From Cladopsammia gracilis (lineage: Eukaryota > Cnidaria > Anthozoa > Scleractinia > Dendrophylliidae), in assembly GCA_022457155.1 (NCBI GenBank), contig JAJGOT010000238.1, positions 186,001 to 250,000 on the forward strand: a DNA stretch of 64,000 nucleotides, read 5' to 3'. Position 1 is the stretch's first letter; each line of letters opens with the position of its first letter. Shown piece by piece: positions 1 through 13,600 of the stretch. Both the position numbers and the translations under genes were made by a program. The notes below the pieces were generated by a model. It searched no databases and had not been told where the DNA came from. It saw only the letters and a list, made by a program, of their open reading frames with translations.

Positions 1-2
1 AA

Positions 3-239
3 CTGGAGGAACTCGCCAGATATAAAGTGTCACATGCACGTTGCCGAGTGATGCTAAAGCGAGGCGTTTATGTAAAAAATCCCATACGCAACGAAAATTT
101 GAAGGTGGATACACAAAACACTAGGATTTGTGGAGATCAGTTCCCTAGGCAAGAAAGAATGTACAGAACTCAAAAGCGACGAGTTACACAGAAGCGTCCC
201 CCAAAACAGCCCTATGATGCTTTGCGACACGTAACTTGA
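3..239 (+). CDS. Open frame running in from the window edge, possible last exon of an upstream gene
   Basis: A frame is open from base 3 to a TGA at 237-239, 78 codons, with no need for an internal start. The product is basic (many Lys and Arg) with no motif I recognise. No clear acceptor site can be checked because the left edge is cut off, and no AATAAA was seen shortly downstream. It could be the last exon of a preceding gene or chance. It cannot be an upstream HEXD exon in this frame without a donor inside it, and no strong donor is visible. Confidence 0.3.
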   Translation: MEELARYKVSHARCRVMLKRGVYVKNPIRNENLKVDTQNTRICGDQFPRQERMYRTQKRRVTQKRPPKQPYDALRHVT

Positions 240-508
240 CCCAATCTCCCGCGCAACCTCGGAACAGCGAATAGGAGCCTTTGATTTCTTAACTCTGATG
301 TTATCAACAACACTACAACCTGAACGTAAAATTCAACGAGGTTCTTTTCAAAAAGACAGCCAGTGGAGTAAAATGTTTAGTAAGCTGACCATGCAATCAT
401 TTTAACTGTTCAGAATTCGAACAAGATTTATTCTTAAATTTGCTGTTTGGGCTTTTGCCCGTTTTACAGCACATAAAACATTTCATTGGATATAAAGTGT
501 TTCATCAA
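240..508. other. Intergenic or intronic stretch with no recognised feature
   Basis: AT-rich sequence between the edge frame and the first MITE. No exon, repeat or RNA gene could be supported here. Confidence 0.4.
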
Positions 509-511
509 TTA

Positions 512-1422
512 AGGGCCCGTTTACATGGAGCGAGGGTGACCCTGGTACCCGGGTCACCCACCAAGCCGGGGTCCCCTGGGAGGGCCAACTTTTCATACAT
601 TTGTTTACAAAGTACACTGAAGTGTTTACATGATAGACAGGGTGATCCACCCACCCGGGTCACCCTGTTTTCTTACCAGGGTCACCCTCTTAAGGCCTCT
701 TTCTACGACCCGGGCTGGTTTCTAACCCGGGTTGAATCACTGCTCAAATTTACGTTTACACGATCCCGGGTTCCTAAGTACAAGAAGAGGGTCAATACAA
801 CCCGGGTCAGCCCGGTTAGCCCCGTGGGCATGTGCGTACTATTGTTGTACGCATAAATCGCGTCATTCACACTGAACCCGCCGAGTGGTTACATAAGAAA
901 ATATGGAAAATGTCAACCCCTCTAGCCAGGTCAACCCGGGTCTCGAAAAGGGTTACCCAGCGAGAAGGATTGACCCGGATTGGAAGCGTTTTTCATGTAA
1001 ACGCTTACAGAAGATTGACTGAAGAAGCCACCTGTTGCGGTGATTCAACTCGGGTTAGAAACCAACCCGGGGTCGTGTAAAGAGGCCCTTAGGCGGGTTA
1101 TCTTTTCTGCATGTAAACGGTCACCCCAGGGTCACCCTCCTAGGCAGACTATTTCTGTTTACTTGAAAACCCGCAAAAATGGCGCGCCATACAAGCTTGG
1201 CGAATATTTTGGTCGTGTTTATTTGTGAAAAGCCTCCAAGAACATAGTAAATCGTAAAATGTCCTCCAAAACAAGAGCCCGCCAAAAGAGATAGCTCGCC
1301 TATATGACAGCTCTTCCTAATAGCCCGCCCATGTAAATGCGGGTTACGTTTTAGCCCGGCTGAGAGGGTGACCATGGTAACCGGGTCACCCTGGCTCCCT
1401 CCATGTAAACAAGACTTGTGAA
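512..1422. mobile_element. Outer TIR element (MITE), split by a nested element
   Basis: The left end carries a GTTTACATGGAGCGAGGGTGACCC-like terminus and the right end carries its inverted form near 1355-1416 (ACCCGG...CCCTCCATGTAAAC). Internal sequence is full of GGGTGACC and CCCGGGT motifs in both orientations. A TTA borders the left end (509-511) and another lies just after the right end, so a TTA target duplication is possible. The exact right boundary is approximate. TTA duplications suggest the PIF/Harbinger group, but no transposase is present. Confidence 0.6.
693..1088. mobile_element. Nested MITE with TTA target duplication
   Basis: TTA at 690-692 and 1089-1091 brackets a 396-bp element. 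Its ends match in inverted orientation over about 50 bp: GGCCTCTTT, a short spacer, ACGACC, then GGTTGGTTTCTAACCCGGGT-like sequence on the left and its complement on the right. It sits inside the outer element and interrupts it. The inner and outer elements share GGGTTGACCCGGGT-type motifs, so they may be related families. It is non-autonomous. Confidence 0.65.
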
Positions 1423-1467
1423 TTAACGCTATCCCAATTTTTGCTGTTTTTGCACCATTATTTTCAG

Positions 1468-1606
1468 AGCTATCTAATACAAGAAAAGAATTATATCAAG
1501 CCAAACTTCAACTGGAACAGGCAGAGCAAAGAATAAGCAATTTAACCACACAGGTGTCGCCTGGACACCAGGACCATGAAAATTATCAGAAGGATAACAC
1601 CTACAA
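1468..1606 (+). CDS. HEXD: HEXD exon a (coiled-coil-like N-terminal segment)
   Basis: Acceptor TTTTCAG before 1468 and donor GTAAG after 1606. It enters with two bases of a split codon and exits with AA, which joins perfectly to the next exon. It encodes [18 protein letters not shown], a heptad-like charged helix, followed by a polar linker. The upstream exon carrying the start codon was not found. Confidence 0.75.
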
Positions 1607-4600
1607 GTAAGAAATGTTTAAGCAAAGTTATGGTTTATTGTCTCTTCGAAAATTAACTTGATATCTTCCTCTTAGTGTTCTATAAGAATGTCGCGTTTGA
1701 CAAAGGTTTAACTTTGGGGCAGTTTCCCCCAAAATATCAAAAATCCCTATGACATAGCTTTAAATAACAAGCTTCAACTATCACAAATGGTTTATTCGAT
1801 ACGTTTACTATTATATTACCTTAAAGTGCACCTAATCCCCAATTTGTTTTCCTTTAATCAACTCAATTTACGTTGAAAAGTCGAATAGTGAAATATTTCT
1901 TGTTTTTAACGTCGCGTTAGTGAGTTATAGAGATTTGAATTTACAAAATGCTAACTAGATGACATCAAATTAAGACTTTACCATTATTTCTACTTCAATT
2001 TACAATACACTGTCCACAGCTTAAGGATAATCAATTTAAGAAATACTAAATAAAAACTGTTAATAGTCAATTGATTTATAAAAATATATTACTTGGAGGT
2101 GGAAACAAGTAGTTGTATAATAAACGATTCTTGATTTGACGTCATCTTATTAACATTAAAATCAAACCTCTATAATTCACTAACGCAACTTTAAAAACAA
2201 GAAAATATTTAACTTTTCAACTTTTCAACGTACATAGAGTTGATTAAGCGAAAAACAATTTCGGGTTTAGGTGAACCTTATTAAATACAGTCGAAGCTTT
2301 CCTCAAGAACAACTCCATAAATACGGACACCTCTCTATTACGGGCAGTTCTATTCACGGGGGCTATAAGGGGATGCTCCGCTCGGAAGGAGGTACCTTTT
2401 GTAGGCTGGAGGTATATAAAAGGGTAGGGATTTTACGAGTTGAAGTATAGAAAAGGGAAGGGAAAAACTGCCAATTAGGTCGCACGTTACGGCTAATTCG
2501 TCTATGAAAGTATTTTAATGTTTATACTGATAGAAGTGAAAAGTCAGTAAACGTTGCTCAAATGTTGGCCAAAAACGCTTCTTTTATTTACAATTCCTTT
2601 GTTATTATAACATGTATCAGGGATGTAAGTCATCAACTAGGTATATGAAAGGGTTTCTTACCTTTTCTGTCAAAAAACGGTATATAAAAGGATAAAGGTT
2701 TGGACGTCGGTGCGGAGCTAACGTAGCGCGAGATTTTTAGCCAATCACAAAGCATAGCAATGCTTTCGCAATATTATTACGAAATTACTTTTGACATCCA
2801 ATTGAAAATCATTCTATACTCCTAGTCGCTTTATTTATGTTGCAAAAACCACACTTACGGTCACCTGCTCGCTTCATTTCTTCTTGCCATTAGCTGGTGG
2901 TTAATCATAGAGGGCGCAGGATCTTAACCCTATTCAGCCTGGGCTTTTTCTGAGTTCCTGAGCCTGGGGGGGGGGGGGGCACATTGTGGCCCCCCCTTCG
3001 TAACTTCAAGAACATTAAGGCTATGACAATGAAACCTAGAGGGTACATAGTACGTCCAAAACTGTCTCCTTTGCGGTCCGCACAATAGAACGATGACGCC
3101 ATATGACGTAGTTATTAGGTAATTAATTATGCGGCCGCCATCTTGGATCCGCCATCTTAGATTTCTGAAATTTTTTAAAACCTCTTAAAAACCGTCCAAA
3201 TTCCCCCAAAATTAATGAAAACCAATAAATAAACGTTAAATGACGTAAAAATACAAAAGTTATACCAATAAACATTGTTTTTCTTCTCTCAAAGGTATAA
3301 ATATGCAAATTTCAAAAAACATGGCTGTCAAAATCTTGTTGCCATGGAAACATCAAGTCACGTGATCAAAAAATTGTCATATCAAATTGTTGCCAGATAA
3401 ATTTTAGGAAAAGTCACAAAGTTTGATGGCGTTTGAATACATATTAAGGAAGTTATAAATGTTCAAAGTTAGCGCGGGCACTTTGTGCCCCCCCGCCCCC
3501 CCCCCCCCCAGGCCGAATAGGGTTAAGTTAAAACACGACAAAGCACAAATCATGTAAATTAGTTCAGTTAGAACAGTTTCATGCCAACCTAACTGTATTT
3601 ATGTTATTTATTGTTTTACTACCTTAGATTTAGTGGTCACAAGCTTGTTCATTTTGATCTTGGGGGAGCGCCACCAAAGCTTACTTATCTACTGCAGGTG
3701 ACTGAAGACAAAGTTACTCTAAACGTACCCTACCCGTTTTTGTAAATGCACCTCTCCTGTTTTTATCGACCGTTCATTATTGATTAGGTCAGTTACTAAT
3801 CAATAACCAGATAGTAATACGTTTTACGCGTCTTTGAGGATTCGCGGTGGTCTAGTGGTTAGTAAGTTGGACTTTCAACCTGAAGATCGATAGTTGAGCC
3901 TGGTCTCTGCCTCATGTTGTTTCCTTAGACAAGAAACTTTACTTCACATTGTCTCTTGTACCGGCGACATCATCTGTGGAGTAACCTTGCGATGGACTAG
4001 CATCCCATCCAGGGGGGAGTAGTAATATTCCTAGTCACTTCATAGTATATAAACCAGGTCACCCTGTGATGGACTAGCATCCCATCCAGGGGGGAGTAGC
4101 AATATTCCTAGTCACTTCATAGTATATAAACCAGGTCACCCTGTGATGGACTAGCATCCCATCCAGGGTGGAGTAGTAATACTCTCAGTCGCTTCATAGT
4201 ATATAAACCAGGTCACCCTGTGATGGACTAGCATCCCTTCCAGGGTGGAGTAGTAATACTCTCAGTCGCTTCATAGTATATAAACCAGGTCACCCTGTGA
4301 TGGACTAGCATCCCTTCCAGGGTGGAGTAGTAATACTCTCAGTCGCTTCATGATACACAAATTGGGTTAAGCTCCCGCAGTTGCGAGCCATTACTGAGGC
4401 TTGTAAAGACTTACCCCCAAGCCCATCTACCGTGGCTCTAGAGTTTTGTTGTAACGTAACAGGTTACATATGCTGTTGGGTCGCTGAATGAAATGTGTGT
4501 TTTTTCGGGCTTACCTACTATTTGTAGTGAATACGTCGAGTCGAAAAAAAATATTGGAGTTTCCTATAATAGGGCAGTAGATTGATTATATCGCAGGACA

Positions 4601-7600
4601 AAAATCCAGTTTGTATGATATATAGCAAGTGTCTACTTGTACTTCACTCGCCAAGTTCATGATTTTTTCCAATTCCAAGGAAATTCGTTTTGTCTTTTGA
4701 TTTGTCGCAAACGCCATTTGTTTTTCCTGTTTTAGCTACTTCCTTATTTCCGTAAATGGGGAGCCACAGGGCTCCTTATTGAGTATGCTGATACGTTCCC
4801 TTACTCCGGAGAGCTCCAGGTGATTCAAGGACCTGACGCATACAGGTAGAATATTCACAATTACGACCCATTTGTGTTCTTCTTTAAACGGTCTTAATTT
4901 TACAAAGCTCTTGTGTTAATTTTAACAAAATAAGACACATTTCTAAGAGCAAGATGCTAAAACGCTTGTTTCAAATACTAAAGGTAAACAAAATATCATC
5001 GTGTAACTGGGAGCTAACTAGAAAACTCACCCGTTTATTTAGCTCCCAGGCTCAAAATTATATTAACTATTGAAATTATCAGTATTTAGTAAATAAAATG
5101 AGTGTAGGTATTTTTAAAATATAGGTGTAAAAAAATAATGAGTAAATAAAGTATTATTGTTATTATTGTTATTGTAACACTAAAGATAATAATGAATACA
5201 GAAAATAAAACAAACACGAGGTTCCTTTCTACAAAATGAACAAAAAAGGCAATGTTTTTCCTCGTGGTTCGATCCCTTCACGTTTTCAACTTTACAAAAT
5301 TTCCATTTTTTTTTACTTATGTTGATTTTAGCGAAGAAGAAGTTTCCTCTCTGGTCGAAGAAGCGCGGCGGAATGATCTTATCGTTATACCACTTGTGCA
5401 GACATTCGGTCATCTTGAGGTATCACTTTGCGGATTATAACAACCTCGTCACCAGGACCTTCTCCGCTTTTTAAATTCAAAATGGCGGATCTCCGCCCGA
5501 CCCGCCATTTTGAATTTGAAAAGCGGAGAAGGCCCTAGGGACGAGGTTGCGGATAACACATCGTCAATCTCGTCCCCAGGGTCTTCTCCTCCTTCAAAAT
5601 GGAGAAACACTTGCAAAACCCTGTTGAAATATTCCAAAAATCATGGGGTATTTTGTAGAGTATTTTCTCATAAAATGCTTTGTTTACGCTTGTAATAAAG
5701 ATTTCCGATTTAAAGAAACAAATTTGGATGCCAGTTGCTTGAAATAACCTCCGAAGACGGTAACGCTTTATCGTGCGTCACGTGACAAAATACTACACGA
5801 TTATTGGACTATTTGGCAGTCTTGTCCAGCACCTTGTCCAGGTGATTCTACGTCGATTTTTTTAACACGGAGAAGGGACTGGGGTCAAGACTGATAATGT
5901 CGGGTCTATATAGTTTATAGTTTAATCTCTTATTCTCAAGAGAACATTATGTTCTCTTGCTTATTCTTAAAATAAGTCTCACTTTTTTAATCTTTTTAGT
6001 TCGTGACGTACCTGAAAAAATAGTTGACAGTTGCTGTTGTATAGTGTGTTTTCACTCACGTGACCGGTGGCCATATTGGAGTGCAAAAACAAAAGAATAG
6101 GGCTAAAGTCGGTTGTGCCTAAATCATACCGTCCAGAAGGACGTCGGACACCTTATTGAGACTTAAATAACGCAATGTCGACACTTATTTATTTTCAATA
6201 AATTTTCAAGTGTAAAAAAGAAAATCTAAAATCCCCACTCAGGATTGAACCTGTGACCTCGGCTAGTCTTGGGCCTACATAGCCTACCATACCACCGTAC
6301 CACCTAGCTTCTCGGGTTGCTTAGTCCTAAATTTAACTATATAAACTGCTACCCCCAACCTCAACTGAAAGTTAACCAGTTACTCCGTTATATAAGTCTC
6401 AATAAGGCGTTCGACGTCCTTCTGGACGGTATGATTTGGGCTTGACCGCTAAAGTCCCACAGAATTAGTTTAGGACACCAATATGGTCGCCATTTCATTG
6501 TTTTGGGCACCAATATGGCCACCGTGACGTCACGTGCCACGCTCTATAGCTCAGTGTTGGTGACTACGTTAAATGAACAACTGATTAAAATACAAAACTG
6601 AATGCAAGGCTGGCACTACGGCAAAGGGCAGGTTTATTAATGGCCAATATTTCGACTAATTGTACTAGTCTTCCTCAGGGCCAGGGCTTTACTGAAAGAA
6701 AATATTGTAACGGCTCCTAAAATTTGAAAATTACATGGTTATAAATTATTGGCTAATACATGACATGTAGACAGCGCACTTGTAGACATAAGATAAAAAT
6801 AATATATGACATATATAGTGTGTGATATAAAACTGAGTTCAGCGTTCGTTCTTTCGGTTAATGCCTTCTGGTGACAAAGTGTTCCCTCACCTATAACCCA
6901 GCACTACCTAATATTAAAGAAATACTTCACAAGAAACAACCTATTCTCCATTCCACAAATCACCTGCAAAAAATATTCAAAGATGTTCCTTTCATCGCTT
7001 ACCGTCGTTCACCAAACCTTCGCGACCTTTTGGTTAGAGCTAAACTAAAAAACACTAACACGACACCAAAGCCCACCCCTGGCACTTTCCGCTGCAACTC
7101 CACTCATGGATGTCTCACCTGCCCTTACATTGACAATGGTAGAACTTCGTATACTTTTAGCAACACCGGGGAAATTAGACAAATAAAACAACATTTAACC
7201 TGTAATTCTAGTAACCTCACATATATGATAGAATGTAAAAAATGTAAAAAACAGTATATAGGGGAAACCAAACGCACGATTCGTGAACGCTTCACAGAAC
7301 ACAGACAAGGGACAAACAACCCACATCACGCCAACTCCACAGCAGCGGTCCCTACACATTTCAACCTACCAGACCACTCTTCCTCGGACATGAGACTCAT
7401 CCCGCTTGAACTGCAACCTACCATCAATGCTTCCCGTCGAAAAGCACGCGAGGCCTTTTTAATTCATAGAGGGAACACTTTGTCACCAGAAGGCATTAAC
7501 CGAAAGAACGAACGCTGAACTCAGTTTTATATCACACACTATATATGTCATATATTATTTTTATCTTATGTCTACAAGTGCGCTGTCTACATGTCATGTA

Positions 7601-10600
7601 TTAGCCAATAATTTATAACCATGTAATTTTCAAATTTTAGGAGCCGTTACAATATTTTCTTTCAGTATAGCCCTGGCCCTGAGGAAGACTAGTACAATTA
7701 GTCGAAATATTGGCCATTAATAAACCTGCCCTTTGCCGTAGTGCCAGCCTTGCATTCAGTTTTGTATTTTCACATTCAAGTGACGCCTGGCACGAGATCT
7801 TTCACAAGGAAGATCCGGCAACTACCAGTAAGTTTAATTTCTGCGTCGTGTGGACCTCTGCATTCAAAGGTTTTTCTAACAACTGATTGATTTATTGACT
7901 TAATACCTGGTGTTCTATTTCACGAAATTAAGTCATTAACAAATCATTTTGTACTGAATAAAGTATACTGGTCAAGTTTTCGTCCTTATGTTTTATCTTT
8001 TCTCTATAATAGTTTGTTTTAAAGCACGAGAAGTTTGCACACCTTCGTGAAACAGAAAAATACACAAACTCCATTTGTCCCAAAAATCCAGGTAGGAAAG
8101 GAAACACCCACTAGTCTAAAGCAAAATAAGGGGGCAGGCCAGACAACTAGGTTTTATTTTACGTCAAAATGTGTAGAAGTGTGTAGCCAAGCTTAAACAA
8201 CACATAACAGCTGCTCTTAATTCGTATTTTCCTGCTTAACTCAATATAGTTTCGGCAAAGTAACGTGTAAGCCCTGCGACTTCACTCGAAGGAAACTGGG
8301 TTCTATTGCGACCACTGTGAGGTTACACTACATGTGATGGCGACTTTAAACTGTGCAATTTGAAAGTGTTTACTTGGACGATTGAATTTCAGGTAATGAC
8401 GGAGTTTCTCTTTCCTAGAGTCAGCGGAATTGGTGAAGGAGATGATCAATCAGGTGGCACAACTACATCCGGGAATCCAATGGTTTCATGTCGGCGCTGA
8501 CGAGGTAGGAAATAAACTGTTTGTTTGTTTATTTAGTCAGCCGGAGCTCCTGATTTAGTACAAGGTAAGGTTATGTCTTTCTATCAATTTTTTGGACCCA
8601 GTGACAGAATAACATGATACAGTGGAACCCTGCTTTACAGACACTCGCTAAGACGGACACCCCATGCATTATTACCAGGAGACAGTTTTATTGCCCCCCC
8701 CCCCCCCCGCCTCCCCCCGAAAGCCCATACATTTTCTCTAAAATTTGCCCGCTTATTACGAACCGTCGTAAATTACGGACAACGGACAGTTTTTACCGTC
8801 CAGACTGGAATAATCTCATACATTGAGTTAAAACCTCGCTAATGTGGACAGCTTGGCTAATTCTAAGGGTTACAGTTTTTTTCAAATGCGTATAGCATAT
8901 ACTAAACATATAGCTAATATATGCTTTTCTTGGTGGGTTTAGATGTGATAATATACTGTAGGATTATTCCGTAAGAACAAATAGAACGCTTAAATTATGT
9001 CATTCATAAGAACCCGTTTTATACGGAAACCCCGTTCGAGATACGGGCAGTTTCCGGGGTCCGTTCGGTGCCCGTATTAACGGGGGGATGACTGTAAATT
9101 AATTTTCAAACAGTGTTAAAATTATTCTCTCCCCATCACTAGTGGCTTTTTAAGGATATTGGAACAAACGCAATACCGAAAGAAATATTGCAAATAGAAC
9201 ATGACAAATTTTAAAGAAATCTAACTGAAGGAGGTGAACTGTTTGGCTATTTAACACGCGCGGAAGAGGAGACGAACTCGGGCCTACCGTAAAACAAATT
9301 TAGCTAGAGGTCAGAACGGCCGCGACCTCGCGATTTAAAGCGCCCTCCTAACCACTGGACCACGCTGCCTCTCTATTTCCCCTGAATAATCTTCTGTCTT
9401 GGGCTGATTTGTTACAGGTGTGGAACTTAAAGACTTGTCGCGCATGCTCTGATGATAGCAGAAACAAAAGCATGATATTCTTGGAACACATGGTTCCTGT
9501 TCTTCAACATGTGAGGAGCAAGAGTCTGACACCAATCATGTGGGATGATATGATGAGGGAGTGGACAATAGATTTCCTCAAAGGTTGTTCTTGTTTGTTT
9601 TTGTTTCCTAAATATGCAAAAAGCAAATTTCTTGTAGCTGATAGTTCGCTTCTACCAGCTTTCTCTTGGCGTCTTTCCTGCTAGGCTCCATTGTCAGCTG
9701 TTTTGAGGGAGGCTGGTTGGGCGCGAAGGAACGCCGGCGCACAAAACGACCGGAAATCGATCGAGCCTACCTTCCTGTGGCCACCACCACATCCTAGGGC
9801 AGGTCATAAGGACTACAGTGACTCTGTTTACCGGCTGATACAACTGTTAACTCGGCCCCAAGGCCTTCTCCGCTATCAAAATGAAAATAATTTTTCGTGT
9901 CTCCACGGGATTCGAACCCATGACCTTTGCGAATACCGGTGCTATATGAGTTAAACCTATATGAACTGCGGAATAAATAATTAATAAAAGTCAGAAGAGA
10001 TCATGTTGCAGTTATGCAACAACTGAAGGAGTTGCAATTAGAGGCTAGAAAATAAATTTCAGGCCCCGAATAAAATTCCATTGTCGAACTCTATTAACTG
10101 TACTTTTGTTTACTGCACTATTTACTGTACTTTTTTGTTGTTTTCTCTCAGTGGTCGGCAAGCTGGCGGAGCCTATGATTTGGTATTACAGAACTGACCT
10201 CAGAAGCCATTTTCCTATAGGTAAAAACACACGATTCTATTATCAGTACTGTATGATTCATCTTTAAAAATAAAGAAAAAAGCCTACATGAAGATGTTTG
10301 GAAGCAAGCTTCTGATAGTGTTTTCCAGATACTATTTGCTATTAAAATCGGGTTTATGTTATTTGGTCATATCTTTTAGTTGGTCTTGACGTGCCTAGAT
10401 GTGTTATATTCAATTGGATCATTTTAATAATAACATATACAATCTGATATGTGTCATCAACGGAATCGAACTAATTTCTTTTGGTTTTTATCAACCCTTG
10501 GACGTACACGCAAACTGATATCCCTACCGTGGTACAAGGGGGGTGTTGTACCCCCCCCCCCCCTCCCCCCTTGGGTTTTTGCGATGTCGCAATATTTCGG

Positions 10601-13600
10601 AAAATTTTACGTGTCATAGATAGCCTGTGATGTGCTCTACAAAATAAGGTAAACATTATGGGTTGTGGCGCTGCTGGGGTCCGTGACGTCATCCAAGATG
10701 GCCGTCAAGGTGGCCGCCATCTTGGATCTTAACTCGTGAATGCTCGAAGGGTTGAACGAGCTATAGTATTATAACGGAGGGAAAATATAATCTGCATATT
10801 TTCACTACCATCGACTGTAAACATTGATCCCCGATAGGTACTGATCACCTGCCTTACCCTTTACCATGGTCAAACAAGAGAAATTTGCAAAAGTTAGGCA
10901 AAACACTTAAAAGTTAAGGTTGTCATTTTCACTGTTTAGAGTTTAATATGTTTCCAATACACTGTCAATTTACCAAACGTTTTGAAAGTTTACCAAAAAA
11001 AGTTCTAAGCGTTAAAAACTGTGAACTGCAGAATTGTTGGCTATTTGGTCGGCCATTTGCTAACATAATTTTGATCAGGCGCAAAGAGTTTTGGTCAGTT
11101 TTCAACGGAAAAAAGCTCATCATTTCGAGAAAAATTAAAAGATAGCAACGTCAACTAATTTTTTTTTTTTTTACATTCTTGCCCATATTTCCATTTAATA
11201 CTAAATAAAATCCCACTAAATAAAACGAAAAATGCCTCGGAGGTTTGACCGCGGTGGAGCCTTACCCATGCGGATGGCGTTAAAGGGAGGGTACGGTGGG
11301 GAGTTGAAGCAAAACGCCTAGGACAGGAGATGGGTGCGAGGGCTGTTTCGTATTCACGAATTGGCTTATTGGAGCCTTAGATTTGTTTATCTTAAAATCT
11401 GATGTTGCAGTAATTTGAGAGGCCATATCCATATTTATAATATTTTATTTTCCACAGATATGTATCAACGATACTTTGAAGCATTTCCTAAAATGTGGAC
11501 CGCAAGTGCATTTAAAGGTAGCTTTTTGTTACTTATCAGTACTGAAATCAGATAGACTCATTATAACTTCGACACTAGAACAGATTATACATTTTCAGTT
11601 ACAAGAATTCAGACCCTGCTTAAATAAAGCTCTGACTTCATTTTTTGCCTTCCTCTTCTTGTTCTCGTTTAGTTCTTGCCAGTCTTCTTTTTCTGCGAAC
11701 GCGAGGCCGCCGTTCGTTTGCTGCATCTTGAAACGCGCATTTACACCACAGTTAACAACTCTCGATTTGAGTGATGTGCGGCATTTGTAATGCTGTATCG
11801 GTTTATTTTTTTTTTTCAGCTCTAAATCTCGCCATTATATATATACTTCAAAAACTGTGGGGTTAAACATTTAAAATTAACAGTCATTGAAAAAGTTAGA
11901 AATCCTAATCAAGACATTAGAAGAGCAAGAGAAAGCTATTGGATTTCTAAATTCAAGCCTACTATTAATATCCTAGTTAAATTTACGTGATATATTGCTT
12001 GGCTTAGTTTAGTTTAGCTTTATAGCTCCATATCTGATTATTACGTCAGCATGTCACGTGTGTTCTTTCCGTTAAGCTTTTTAAATTTCGAATGTTTTAA
12101 CAGTTAGAATATACCTCAGATGCTCCTAATGAAGACCGTTATGGTCGAAACGTCGAGCAAATGACGAAGGAAGACGGAATCTTCTTGCCGTTTAATTTGC
12201 TGATGTCGCTGTTACTACGACGTCGTTTCGTTGGTCGGAATTTATCCTAACGGTGCTCTGACCCGAACGATCTTACTGGAAATAATACAGGACAAAGGCT
12301 CACTTGTTGATATATTCATTGTTTAGGTGCCACTGGGCCGAGTAGTGATTTCGTGTCCATATCTAAACACGTATCAAACAACCTGCAATGGGTGGACATA
12401 ATGACCAAGATATCCAAGACAAATGAAGTGTTGGGCATTGCATTGACAGGCTGGAGTAGGTAAATAACCACTTTATTCACAGATTATATATACAATAACC
12501 GCCGTTGGCACGGAGATATGCATGGATAATTGTTCGCGGATGTTATCAGTTTCGAGAAGTGAGCAGTCTTCCGAAAGCGAAGCTCGAGGAAAACTGTGAG
12601 CTTCGAGGAACAGATAATGTTCAAGGACACATATCCGTGCATATTTTTGAAGCCAAATGAAGGCCACTGTGTTTATTATCCTTCAAATATTTTTTTTTCA
12701 CAAGGCCACTCTGTTAGGGTGAGTTGACCAAGCTGTTAAACATCAAAATAATTCTGTTGGCGTTGAAAAATATTTCTAGTCTGTTCAAAACAATCAGTTT
12801 GAGACGAAAACTGTGAACGTGCGAACGTAAAGCGCAAATTCTGAAAACTGAGGAATATCATCGTATATTCCCCAGTTTTGGCAGCGTCACGTGACGTGTA
12901 TAGACTAATCGCGAGAAAAATTAATTATACCTCAGTTGAAATTGACAAACGATACTTGTTCCCGTGCAGGTGTAACAGCGGAGCTTTGCTTTATGGCCAC
13001 CGCAATAATGGGACAACCTCGTTGTTACCGTTGTTTTGTCGACTGTAATTCTACAAGTCTAAATATTGGCCATTAAATCTGCTTTTAATTTCCGTTATAC
13101 TAGCTTTGCATTTTGAATTATTTGATCTATACCGCGATTGAAGTCTAGTGGAAGTATCTCTTCGTTAAGGAGATCCGGAAAAAAAGTGACCACGAAATTT
13201 ACCGTTGTGTTGAGTGTTCCTACATTTTTAAATATCTCACTTACAGGAGTTATAAGGGCCTTTTGGTATGATCGATGGAAGGAATGTGTCAGATACGAAA
13301 TATAAATTTAATGATGGATTTGGACCAAATGACTAGTTTTTCAGTCCCTCATGTAAACTTACTTGAAATTTAGCCACCCCATTAATACGGTCAGAATAAC
13401 GGGCTCCATACTATTTACTTCTCATAATTTGATTACGAATCACGGTCAACGATTATTCTGTTACCACGAAAGGGTTGGAAATTCGTTGGGGTGAAAATAT
13501 ATAAATAAATATAAGTTGTATTTCTGATCTTACCTTCTAATCCCACAATGCCGGCTTGAGAGGGTGACAGTCCGGGTCTGAACTATTTACAGTACAGTCG

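Larger units (their letters stand above)
6587..7877 (+). mobile_element. Penelope-like element fragment with inverted terminal repeats
   Basis: Arms at 6587-6888 and 7468-7770 are nearly identical in inverted orientation (about 300 bp). The spacer plus parts of both arms encode a GIY-YIG protein end. An 11-bp direct repeat, AACAACTGATT, sits at 6576-6586 and 7878-7888 and is read as the target duplication. That places the right end about 107 bp past the arm. PLEs are known for terminal repeats in direct or inverted orientation and for hammerhead ribozymes, and both signs are present. The reverse transcriptase part is missing. Confidence 0.85.
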
